Assembly: GCA_963759115.1 (NCBI GenBank)
Contig: CAVWXT010000005.1
Location: 1,364,001-1,428,000 of the forward strand
Direction of reading: 5' to 3'
DNA from: CAVWXT01 sp963759115
GTDB lineage: Bacteria > Planctomycetota > Planctomycetia > Pirellulales > Thermoguttaceae
Length of the DNA: 64,000 nt
The position numbers and the translations under genes are program-made. Positions 11,229-19,605 of this stretch are shown one piece after another. Each line of letters opens with the position of its first letter. Position 1 is the stretch's first letter. Under the pieces are notes generated by a model. That model ran no database searches, was not told where the DNA came from, and saw only the letters and a program-made list of their open reading frames with translations.

Positions 11229-13154
11229 ATGGTTCAACAGCAGGTTTCATCACTTGTCACGCCGTTGGCGACCCCGCGATCCTGGCTGCTGGTGCTGGCG
11301 CACGCGCTGGTGTTTGCGCTGGCGTACTGGCTGGCGTTCTGCTTCGGTTTCGGAATCGCAAGACCCGGCTGAGTCGTTGTCCCGATACATGCCCTTGTTC
11401 TGGTCCACCCTGGGATGGGTGGTCGGGCTGCAACTGTTGGTCTTCTGCCTGCTGGGGCAGTTCCACGGCTGGTGGCGGTACGTGACGTTCGCCGATCTTG
11501 ACCGCTTTGCTGCGGGCTGCCGTCGTATCGTTGCTTCTCGTGGCCGCCGTCAACTTCTTCTGTTCGACTGCCGATCAATTCCGCGATTGCGTCGCTCATT
11601 CTCGACTGCATCCTGACTATCGGCCATGTTGGGGGCCGTGCGGGCAAGCTGGCGGATGTTCCGCGAAGTGTTCCGGCCGATGCTCGAACGGCAAAGACTG
11701 CCGCTGGGCGCTGCTGGTGGGCACCGACCTGTCCAACGGCATTCTCGCCCATCAGATCCAATCGCACTTCCATTTGCCCTACCGCGTCCGCGGCCTGCTG
11801 GCCACCGACGAAGTCGCGCAACGGCGCGCGGCTGGGCCAGATCCCCATCCTCGGCAAGCTGGAGGACGTCCGCGAGATCGCCGCCGCCTATCGTGCCACC
11901 GACGTGCTGGTGGTCGCCGGCACGCTGCCCGGCCAGCGGCTGCGCGACCTGATGGAGGCCTGCGAGCAGGGCGGCTTGAACCTGAAGATCATCCGCTCCT
12001 TGGAGGACCGCTTGGAAGGCGACAACCGCGTCCCCATCCGCGACATCGAAATCAACGACCTCTTGGGACGCGACCCGGTGACCCTCGACACCGAGAACAT
12101 CGGCAAGTTGCTGGAAGGGCGGCGGGTGATGGTCACCGGGGCGGGCGGCAGCATCGGCTCCGAAATCTGCCGCCAGATCGTCCGGTTCAATCCGCAATCC
12201 CTGATCCTGGTCGGCCGCGGCGAGAACCGCATCTTCGCCATCGAGCGGGAACTCCGCGGACCTGCACGCGCCGACCGCGCTGCATCCCTGCATCGGCGAC
12301 GTCACCAATCGGCGAGCGGATGGAGCAGATCTTCCAGGAGCACCGTCCCGAAGTGGTCTTCCACGCCGCCGCCCACAAGCACGTGCCGCTGATGGAGGCC
12401 AACGTCGGCGAGGCGGTCCGGAACAACGTCTTCGGCACCAAGTGCCTGGCCGACCTGGCCGACCAATACGGCGTGCTGAGCTTCGTCATGATCTCCACCG
12501 ACAAGGCCGTTCATCCCACCAGCGTCATGGGGGCCACCAAGCAGATCGCCGAGCGCTACGTCCACACCCTGTCGCAGGAGTCGGCCACGCGGTTCACCGT
12601 GGTCCGCTTCGGCAACGTGCTTGGGCTCGGCCGGCAGCGTGGTGCCGATCTTCCAGGAGCAGATCCGCCGCGGCGGGCCGATCACCGTCACCGATCCGCG
12701 CATGACGCGGTTCTTCATGACCATTCCCGAGGCGTCGCAACTGGTGCTGCAGGCGGCCACGATGGGCGCCGGCGGCGAGATCTTCGTGCTGGAGATGGGC
12801 GAGCCGGTGAAGATCGTCGATCTCGCCCGCGACCTGATCCGCCTCTCCGGCCTGCCGGAACACGCCATCGAAATCACCTTCACCGGCATTCGCCGCGGCG
12901 AAAAACTGTACGAAGAGCTGTACTTCGACGACGAACAGACCCTGCCCACCTCGCATCCGAAGCTCCGGGCGGCCTACCATCGCCCCTACTCGCTGGCCGA
13001 AGTGCGCCGCGCCATCGCGCAGCTCGAACGGCTCGCTCAACGAGCCGGAAGACGTGCTCCGCCGAAAGCTGCACGAGATCGTCCCCGAGTTCAACGCCTC
13101 GCCGACGGCGCCGGCAAGGACGCAGTCCCCCTGCGCCTGGAGGACCACGGCTGA
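11229..13154 (+). CDS. PglF/CapD-type UDP-sugar 4,6-dehydratase/epimerase, heavily frameshifted
   Basis: A membrane-anchored nucleotide-sugar dehydratase that would start synthesis of a 2,4-diamino or 6-deoxy sugar. An N-terminal segment with several membrane helices (WLLVLAHALVFALAYWL and later LLRAAVVSLLLVAAVNFF) is followed by a CoA-binding-like domain (VLVVAGTLPGQRLRDLM). The SDR domain follows with VMVTGAGGSIGSEICRQI (NAD loop), HAAAHKHVPLMEAN, FVMISTDKAVHPTSVMGATK (Lys replacing the SDR Tyr) and GSVVPIFQEQIRRGGPITVT. Ten single-base insertions are inferred, near 11350, 11500, 11576, 11624, 11698, 11820, 12259, 12313, 12626 and 13038. With these removed the domains join in the expected order. 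The exact C-terminus is uncertain. Confidence 0.82.
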
Positions 13155-13662
13155 AAGGCAAGGGCATGATGTCGGTGCTCGCGGCCCGGCACTTTTCGGG
13201 TATCGCCCGCATTAACCGCCCGTCTCCTCAATCCGCACAATCCTCTGCAGGGACGGTCGGCGGCTAAGCCAGTGTACAGTTTCGCCGAAAACCGCTGTGG
13301 GAGCGACTCCAGTCGCCGATTGTGCGCGACACCGAATCGGCGACTGGATCGCCTCCCGCAAAAAATCACAGCATCCAAGCGGCGGTGAGACGGCACGGTC
13401 GCTACCGGCGTGTCCGTGCCGGAAAAAAACGTTATAGTAGACATGATGATAGTGTTCGAGCGAAGTTGACTCGTTAGGATGCCACGTCCTCCCTCTCGTG
13501 TCATTACGGGAGATCTGCTCCCGACACGTGGGCCGAGCAGGGCACGCGCAATGAGGCGCACCACGCCTATCGTGTCGAATCGTTTGACGGGGACTCATGT
13601 CACCCACGGGGACGGAGTCTGCGCCGAACGGCGTCTTTCCATTCCGCTAAGGGAGATTGCAG
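13155..13662. other. Intergenic stretch containing one hairpin repeat
   Basis: About 500 bases separating the dehydratase from the next biosynthetic gene. The only recognisable object is the family P3 hairpin at 13295-13360. No coding sequence with family features was seen on either strand. Confidence 0.5.
13295..13360. repeat. Hairpin repeat, family P3 (CGACTCCAGTCGCC)
   Basis: An inverted repeat whose arms contain GCGACTCCAGTCGCCGAT and the complementary ATCGGCGACTGGATCGCC, separated by about 17 bases. Related copies are at 48614-48682 and 55792-55864. One arm lacks one G compared with the other copies. Confidence 0.75.
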
Positions 13663-15262
13663 GTGACCAACGCGTATCGCCGTGATCGGATGCGGCTATT
13701 GGGGCAAGAACCTGGTGCGGGTCTTCTCGCAACTCGGCGCCCTGCGGTGCGTCTGCGACACCGACGCCGCGCGGTTCGGTGCGCTCAGCATCCCCGGCGA
13801 TCCGCCCAAGTTCACCGACAAGCTGGCCGACGTGCTCGACGATCCCGGCGCTGACGCCGTGGCCGTGGCCACCCCCGCCGCCACGCACTACGACGTCGTC
13901 AGGCAATGCCTCGCGGCGGGCAAGGACGTCTTCGTGGAGAAGCCGTTGGCCCTGAACGCCGAGCAGGGGCAAGAACTGGTCGCGCTGGCCGAGCAGGGCT
14001 CGCGGATCCTCATGGTCGGGCACATCCTGCTCTACCACCCCGCCGTGGTCAAACTGCGGCAACTCATCGACCAGGGGGCCCTGGGGCGAATCCTCTACTG
14101 CTACTCCAACCGCTTGAACATGGGGCTGATCCGCACCGAGGAGAACATCCTCTGGAGCTTCGCCCCGCACGACATCTCCGTGATGCTGCACCTGCTGGGC
14201 GAGGAGCCGATTTCCGCCCAGGCCGAAGGGCAAAGCTATCTCACGCCCGGCGTGGTCGACGTGACCCTCAGCCGCCTGCGGTTCCGCAGCGGCGTCACCG
14301 GCCACATCTTCGTCAGTTGGCTCCATCCCTCCAAGGAGCAGAAGTTCGTGGTCGTCGGCTCGGAGCAAATGGCCGTCTTCGACGACACGGCCGAGAAGAA
14401 GCTGCTGCTCTACCCGCACCGCGTCGATTGGGCCAGCCGCGCGCCCAAGGCCGTCAAGGCCGAGGCCGTCGCCGTCGAACTGGAGAAGGCCGAGCCGCTG
14501 AAGGCAGGAGTGCCGGCACTTCCTCGACTGCGTGGCCAACCGCCGCACGCCGCTCTCCGACGGGCGCGAAGGGCTGCGGGTGTTGAAGGTGCTCGACGCC
14601 TGCCAGCGGTCGCTGGAAAACGCCGACGACCGCTCGCCGCGCCGCGCCGCCGCCGCGCCGCGCGAACCCGCCGCCGCACGCGACTACTTCGCCCACGAAA
14701 GCGCCTACGTCGACCAGCCGTGCACGATCGGCAAGGGCACCAAGATCTGGCACTTCTCCCACGTCATGAAGGGCGCCAAGATCGGCGAGAACTGCTCGAT
14801 CGGGCAGAACGTGGTGGTCGGCTCGGCCGCCGTGATCGGCAACGGCGTGAAGATTCAGAACAACGTCTCGATCTACGACGCGGTCACCATCGAGGACGGC
14901 GTGTTCTGCGGCCCTTCGATGGTCTTCACCAACGTCATCAATCCCCGCAGCGAGATCGTCCGCAAGAACGAGTACCGGCCGACGCTGATCCGCCGCGGGG
15001 CCACCTTGGGCGCCAACTCGACGATCGTCTGCGGCCACACGGTGGGCCGTTACGCCTTCATCGCGGCCGGGGCCGTGGTCACCGGCGACGTGCCCGACTT
15101 CGCCCTGATGGCCGGCGTGCCCGCCCGGCAGCTCGGCTGGATGTGCCGCTGTGCCGGCGCCGAAACTGCAGTTCGACGCCGCCGGCGGCCGCAAGCTGCT
15201 CGGCCTGCGGAAGCGGCTACCGCCTGGAAAATGACACGGTTCGGGAAGTCGGCGATTTGTAG
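13663..15262 (+). CDS. Fused Gfo/Idh/MocA dehydrogenase and hexapeptide N-acetyltransferase (WlbA-WlbB type)
   Basis: The first ~290 residues form an NAD-dependent dehydrogenase (Rossmann start RIAVIGCGYWGKNLVRV; EKPLALNAEQGQELV with the catalytic-site Lys; later WSFAPHDISVMLHLLGE). After a linker comes a left-handed beta-helix acyltransferase, ESAYVDQPCTIGKGTKIWHF onward, matching WbpD/WlbB. In other bacteria these two activities, with an aminotransferase, make UDP-GlcNAc3NAcA. Here they share one frame with no stop or start between them, so the fusion appears real. GTG 13663 is chosen for its GGGAG site at 13651-13655. Single-base insertions near 13672, 14507, 15159 and 15205 must be removed. 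Confidence 0.85.
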
Positions 15263-15325
15263 GATGTTGAACGGAAAACAACAGCCGAAACAGACTCCCT
15301 CAGAAAAGAAATTAGTGCAACACTC

Positions 15326-15390
15326 GTTTAGCGGCCGACGGCACGTCGGCCCCGGTTTCACCCTGGCCGCCGTGCCGGCGGCCGCTAAAC
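15326..15390. repeat. Hairpin repeat, family P4 (GTTTAGCGGCCG)
   Basis: Inverted repeat with ends GTTTAGCGGCCG and CGGCCGCTAAAC and an inner palindrome around GGCACGTCGGCC. A second copy is at 57781-57846, and a short partial copy may lie near 19366-19383. It lies in the gap between two biosynthetic genes. Confidence 0.75.
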
Positions 15391-15437
15391 GCACCGCATT
15401 GCCTTCTCGAAAATCAACAGAACCAAGACCGACGACC

Positions 15438-16605
15438 ATGTCCCAACCGATCACCGTTCCGCTTGCTGGACCTGAAGGCCCAATACGCCACCATCCGCGA
15501 GGAAATCCGCGCGGCGGTCGACGCCGTGCTGGAGAGCCAGCAGTGCATCCTCGGCCCCGCCGTGGCCGAGTGCGAGGCCAAGCTGGCCCCGTACTGCGGC
15601 TGCCCCCACGCCATCACCGTCTCCTCCGGCAGCGACGCCCTGTTGGTGAGCCTGATGGCCGAGAGCATCGGCCCGGGCGACGAAGTGATCACCACGCCGT
15701 ACACCTTTTTCGCCACCGCCGGCGCCATCGCCCGCACCGGCGCCAAGCCGGTCTTCGTCGACATCGACCCGCGCACCTACAACATCGACCCCGCCGGCGA
15801 TCGAGCGGCAAGATCACCCAGAACACCAAGGCCATCATGCCGGTCCACCTCTACGGCCAGTGCGCCGAGATGGACCCGATCCTGGACGTTGCCGATCGGC
15901 ACGGCATCCCGGTGATCGAAGACGCCGCCCAGGCGATCGGCGCGGAGTACAAGGGCCGGCGGGCCGGCTCGATGGGCCGCTACGGCTGCTTCAGCTTCTT
16001 CCCCTCGAAGAACCTCGGCGCCGCCGGCGACGGCGGCATGGTCACCACCAACGACGCCGCCGTGGCCGAAAAGCTGCGCGTCCTCCGCGTCCACGGCTCG
16101 AAGCCGAAATACTACCACGCCGATGATCGGCGGCAACTTCCGCTTCGACTCGCTCCAGGCGGCCATCGTCGCGCGTCAAGCTGCGCCACCTCGACCGCTG
16201 GACGGCCGGCCGGCAGGCCAACGCCGCCCGCTACCGCCGCCTGTTCGAGGCGGCCGGCCTGGTCCCCTCGCCCTCTGGGAGAGGGGCCGGGGGTGAGGGC
16301 CTCGTGCAACTGCCCTACGAAGTGCCGGGCAACCGCCACATCTACAACCAGTTCGTGATCCGCGTGCCGCGCCGCGACGAGCTTCAGGCGTATCTCGAAA
16401 GAGCAGAAGATCGGCAACGAAGTCTACTATCCGGTTCCGCTGCACGTGCAGCAGTGCTTCGCCTACCTCGGCCACCGCGAGGGCGACTTCCCCGAGAGCG
16501 AGGCCGCGGCCCAGCGAGACCCTCGCCCTGCCGATCTATCCCGAGCTGTCCGACCAGCAGGCCGAGTGGGTGGTGGAGTGCATCGGGAAGTTCTTGAAGC
16601 AATAA
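15438..16605 (+). CDS. DegT/DnrJ/EryC1/StrS aminotransferase (WlbC/WbpE-like), frameshifted and carrying a P1 palindrome
   Basis: A PLP-dependent sugar aminotransferase that would supply the 3-amino group acetylated by the preceding fusion protein. Family motifs are VPLLDLKAQYATIREEI at the start, SGSDALLVSLMA, IPVIEDAAQAIGAEYKGRRA, and CFSFFPSKNLGAAGDGGM with the PLP-binding Lys in SKNLG. It ends ALPIYPELSDQQAEWVVECI. Single-base insertions near 15465, 15796, 15809, 16122, 16171, 16397 and 16515 need removal. Between EAAGL and VQLPYEVPGNRHIYNQF the sequence encodes VPSPSGRGAGGEGL, a translated P1 palindrome (16263-16300) in frame with its surroundings. Confidence 0.87.
16263..16300. repeat. 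P1 palindrome inside a coding sequence
   Basis: TCCCCTCGCCCTCTGGGAGA followed by GGGGCCGGGGGTGAGGG. It is translated as PSPSGRGAGGEG and adds about 12-13 codons to the aminotransferase without breaking the local frame. Related aminotransferases go directly from the helix before it to the strand after it. Confidence 0.75.
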
Positions 16606-16627
16606 AGAAAGATCAGTCCATCCATTC

Positions 16628-16928
16628 TTGAACAGGTGGGAACAGAGGAAACAGAGGTGACGGGCGTCTGATTACGTGCCGTCCGCTGATCTCATTCGGC
16701 ACGGTGTTTCGACCGGTTTTCCGACTCCAATCACCTTCTCTGTTGCCTCCGTTTCCTCCTGTTCCAAACTGAAACAACCAACCATTCTTGAACAGGAGGG
16801 AACAGAGGGAACAGAGTTGACGAGCGTCCGGCGATGCGCGGTGTGCTGATCTTGTTCAGTATTGTGTTTCGATAGGGGCTACGACTCCAATCACTTTCTC
16901 TGTTGCCTCTGTTTCCTCCTGTTCCAAG
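16628..16928. repeat. Tandem inverted-repeat units (family P2) upstream of the GxxExxY gene
   Basis: Two diverged direct copies of a unit of about 165 bp (starting near 16628 and 16789). Each begins with an arm like GAACAGGAGGGAACAGAGG and ends with the inverted arm CTCTGTTGCCTCTGTTTCC TCCTGTTCC. The middle of each copy shares CGACTCCAATCAC before the right arm. A further pair of arms follows the gene at 17351-17420. No coding sequence is seen in these units. Confidence 0.8.
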
Positions 16929-16939
16929 CTTTCACCCTG

Positions 16940-17347
16940 ATGCATCCCCTTTACCAACAGGCGGCCGCAATCACGCACGACGTCATTGCGGCGGCCATCG
17001 AGGTCCACAAAGACAAAGGACCGGGACTGCTGGAGTCGATCTATCAGTGGTGCCTCACCAAGGAATTGCAGCTTCGGGGCTACGACGTCCGAAGCCAGCA
17101 GAGCGTGGTCATTCGCTACAAGGGCTTCGAACGTGAGGATCCGCTCAAGTTCGACCAACTGGTGAATTCCTGCCTCCTGGTGGAAACCAAGGCCGTGGAG
17201 AAGACGCACCCGATCCACAAGGCCCAATTGTTGAGTTACATGAAGTTGTTGGATATTCCCATCGGTCTCTTGATCAACTTCAACGTGCAGAAACTCACCG
17301 ACGGTGTTTCCCGCCTGATCCTCCCACACGCCAACTCACCGGATTGA
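16940..17347 (+). CDS. GxxExxY family protein (PD-(D/E)XK-type nuclease fold)
   Basis: A 135-residue protein of the GxxExxY family (TIGR04256/PF13366), named for the motif seen here as GPGLLESIY. Other family landmarks are AITHDVIAAAIEVHKDKG at the start, VVIRYKGFEREDPLKFDQLV and LLVETKAVEKTHPIHKAQLL, where the E-x-K pair is the nuclease-type active site, and LLSYMKLLDIPIGLLINFNV. The function is unknown; nuclease activity is inferred from the fold family. ATG 16940 is chosen because the frame upstream runs through the repeat arm at 16898-16928. No good ribosome-binding site precedes it. It is bracketed by P2 repeats on both sides. Confidence 0.88.
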   Translation: MHPLYQQAAAITHDVIAAAIEVHKDKGPGLLESIYQWCLTKELQLRGYDVRSQQSVVIRYKGFEREDPLKFDQLVNSCLLVETKAVEKTHPIHKAQLLSYMKLLDIPIGLLINFNVQKLTDGVSRLILPHANSPD

Positions 17348-17350
17348 CTC

Positions 17351-17420
17351 TCCTCTCTGTTGTCTCTGTTTCCTCCTGTTCCCCTTCTTGGAACAGGAGG
17401 CAACAGAGGGAACAGAGTGA
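17351..17420. repeat. P2 repeat arms downstream of the GxxExxY gene
   Basis: A head-to-head pair, CTCTGTTGTCTCTGTTTCC then GGAACAGGAGGCAACAGAGG, forming a near-perfect long hairpin with a short loop at about 17386. It starts four bases after the stop codon, so it may also act as a transcription terminator. The same arms lie upstream of the gene (16628-16928). Confidence 0.8.
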
Positions 17421-17446
17421 GCCACAGCATCGGAAGTGATAGATTG

Positions 17447-17788
17447 ATGCCCAGTTGCCGCGGCGTTGAACACTTGACAATCGACGAAGTGCGGAGTCGC
17501 CTCGTACCCGTGTTTCGGCGATACAACATCGAAAAGGCGATCGTGTTCGGCTCGGTGGCCCGCGGCGAGCCATCGCCGCACAGCGACGTCGACCTGATCC
17601 TGGTGCAACAAACCGAGAAGCGATTCCTGGATCGCTACGAGGGACTGCACTGCGATCTGAACCGGGCGTTTCCCTACGCGGCCATCGAGGCGCTGATCTA
17701 TACGCCCGCAGAAATGGAGCGGATGCGGAAGCGGCGGTTCATCGCCGCCGCCTTGCGGGAGGGACAGGTGATTTATGAGTCGGGCTAG
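17447..17788 (+). CDS. MNT-type nucleotidyltransferase (MNT/HEPN module)
   Basis: A minimal nucleotidyltransferase of about 113 residues. The catalytic motif is present as IVFGSVARGEPSPHSDVDLI, that is G-S-x-x-R-G followed by the D-x-D metal ligands. ATG 17447 is the plausible start (MPSCRGVEHLTIDEVRSRL); the frame open from 17360 overlaps the repeat. It overlaps the following HEPN gene by 14 bases. In known MNT/HEPN pairs the nucleotidyltransferase acts as the antitoxin by AMPylating the HEPN RNase; that role is inferred here from family knowledge. Confidence 0.82.
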   Translation: MPSCRGVEHLTIDEVRSRLVPVFRRYNIEKAIVFGSVARGEPSPHSDVDLILVQQTEKRFLDRYEGLHCDLNRAFPYAAIEALIYTPAEMERMRKRRFIAAALREGQVIYESG

Positions 17789-18365
17789 CGACCGGCATGA
17801 GGCCCAGCGATGGCTCGACACCGCGGCGGGTGATCTCGGCGCCGCGCGGGCGCTGAGGGAGGCCCGCTTCCACGCGCATGCCTGTTTCGCCGCCCAACAG
17901 TGCGCCGAAAAGGCCGCCAAGGCCCTCTGGTATTTGATTGGCGCCGACCCGTGGGGGCACTCGATTCAAGCGCTAATCGAGGATTTTCCGTTGCGAGACC
18001 GCCTCGACAACGTCGAGGCCTTGATCGAAAGAGCGGCCGCTTTGGACCGGTTCTATATCCCCACCCGATACCCCAACGGCCTGCCGGACCTTACGCCGGG
18101 CGAGACGTACTTTCCCGCCGACTCGGCACGGGCGATCAATTTGGCCGGCGAGCCTCCGGGAGACCTTCCAGAATTGGATCAATGCGTTTTCGCCCCGAGA
18201 TGCGGGGTCTGCCGAGTTGCGACCGCCCACTTGAAACCACTTGCCACCATAGACGGGTTCTGGTATGTTGAGGGCTGGGCCGAGGGGTGGGAAAAACCAC
18301 CAGTAGGACAAGGGCATTCCTACCGCTTGCGAGGCAGTATGCTTGCCGAAAGGGTAGCGATATGA
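17775..18365 (+). CDS. HEPN-domain protein (MNT partner), C-terminal part doubtful
   Basis: The first ~110 residues are a HEPN domain: EAQRWLDTAAGDLGAARALR, then ARFHAHACFAAQQCAEKAAK, then YIPTRYPNGLPD, all typical of MNT-associated HEPN proteins. A clean R-x4-6-H RNase motif is not obvious; the nearest candidate is RFHAHAC. Homologues usually end soon after the TRYP motif with a helix, whereas this frame runs on into Pro/Cys-rich sequence from about 18140, so a frameshift near there is likely and the true end is uncertain. The stop overlaps the next start by ATGA, which may be chance. Confidence 0.7.
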   Translation: MSRASDRHEAQRWLDTAAGDLGAARALREARFHAHACFAAQQCAEKAAKALWYLIGADPWGHSIQALIEDFPLRDRLDNVEALIERAAALDRFYIPTRYPNGLPDLTPGETYFPADSARAINLAGEPPGDLPELDQCVFAPRCGVCRVATAHLKPLATIDGFWYVEGWAEGWEKPPVGQGHSYRLRGSMLAERVAI

Positions 18366-19351
18366 AGACGGTTTCTCTCCTCAACCAGGACCGCCGTAGG
18401 GTGCGTGCAACGCACCGCGTATCCGGCTTTACGCTGGTGGAAATGCTGGTGGTGATCGCCATCATCGCCATGCTGGCCAGTCTCATCACCGGGGCCGCCG
18501 TCATGGCCCGCGGAGCCGCCAAGCGGGCGGTAATCGTAACCGAAATCGGCCAACTCGAAATGGCGTGTCAGGCCTACAAGGAGAAGTTCGGCGAATACCC
18601 GCCGGATGGCACCGACGTACCTACCGTCACACGCCACATTGCGAAGGCATTTCCACGCTTCACGGGCACGCCACCCGCGTATCTGACGGCAGCCACTCGT
18701 CTCGGCCCCATGCAGAGTTTGGTATTCTGGTTAGGCGGAATGCCCGACCCGGTTACCGGACAGCCGATTGGCTTCAGCGCCGACCCGACAAATCCGTTTG
18801 ACGCCACAAACGCGAGTCGTATCAGGCCGTTCTACGATTTCAACCCCGCGCAGTTGGCGACGGGCAGATTGGATGTAAGCAGCACGGCCAACGCCCTAAA
18901 TACTTACCGGTACTGGCCAACAGGCGTAACGCGCCACCACCACCGTCGCCGGATACAATTACTCCGGGTCCATCGTCTACTTCCGCGCGAGAACAGCAAT
19001 TATACGCTCGATGGCACGTCCATTGAAGCCGTGCCTACTCCTGGCGTAATAAAATCAGTACAGGACGTGGATGCCGCGAGCACGACAGTTTACCCGGCGT
19101 ATAATTCCAGCGCCTCGCTACCTCAACCACCCACGCCGCCGACCCCGCCTACCACGACGGTTTGGGTTAATCCGCAATCGTTCCAGATATTCTCGTCCGG
19201 CGTGGATTCTAGATATGCCCCGCTGACTGTGGTCACCAAAGGCCTCGCTTTTCCCAGCGGCACGAATATTGGCACTAACCCAGACGGCACTACCTCCCGC
19301 GACAACATCACCAACTTTGCCGGCGGTACGCTTGAGAGCCGAATGCCGTAG
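18362..19351 (+). CDS. Type IV prepilin-like protein, local compensated frameshift
   Basis: A pseudopilin-type protein exported by a type II/IV secretion-like assembly. The prepilin signal is SGFTLVEMLVVIAIIAMLAS: a basic leader, Gly before the cleavage site, Phe-Thr-Leu-Val-Glu and a hydrophobic helix. The rest is a soluble domain with a DGTDVPTVTRHI helix and Pro/Thr-rich stretches (PPTPPTPPTTT). Between about 18933 and 18990 the sequence reads HHHRRRIQLLRVH in this frame, while another frame gives the far more natural TTTVAGYNYSGSIVYFRA, so two compensating single-base errors are likely. It lies inside the mobile-looking patch, away from other pilin genes. Confidence 0.75.
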   Translation: MKTVSLLNQDRRRVRATHRVSGFTLVEMLVVIAIIAMLASLITGAAVMARGAAKRAVIVTEIGQLEMACQAYKEKFGEYPPDGTDVPTVTRHIAKAFPRFTGTPPAYLTAATRLGPMQSLVFWLGGMPDPVTGQPIGFSADPTNPFDATNASRIRPFYDFNPAQLATGRLDVSSTANALNTYRYWPTGVTRHHHRRRIQLLRVHRLLPRENSNYTLDGTSIEAVPTPGVIKSVQDVDAASTTVYPAYNSSASLPQPPTPPTPPTTTVWVNPQSFQIFSSGVDSRYAPLTVVTKGLAFPSGTNIGTNPDGTTSRDNITNFAGGTLESRMP

Positions 19352-19605
19352 TGGCCTGCCTTGCCGCGCGGCCGCTGAACGCGCCGTTCATGCGTCAGAC
19401 TCGAAGACTTGCCGGTTATGCGTCAGCAAAGCGCGACGCCGTTGCAACCAGTGTTTCCTTACGACTCCTCCTCCAAAAGCCGGCCCGATCGTCATGCTGA
19501 AGCATGACCTGCTGTTCCGCTTGCACGGGCTGACACCGGCCGCACTACATTCCCCTGCCGTCGTTCTCGGACGGCCGCTTGGTTCTGCACACGACGCCAC
19601 CGTCG
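19352..19605. other. Short gap without a gene
   Basis: About 250 bases. It starts with GCCGCGCGGCCGCTGAACGC, a degraded partial P4-like repeat. Nothing else recognisable. Confidence 0.4.

Noticed and set aside
7117..16605. Programmed +1 frameshifting as the reason for the many frame breaks
   Set aside because: The codons at the breaks differ at nearly every site, no shared slippery motif or stimulatory structure is seen, and some breaks need a base added instead of removed.
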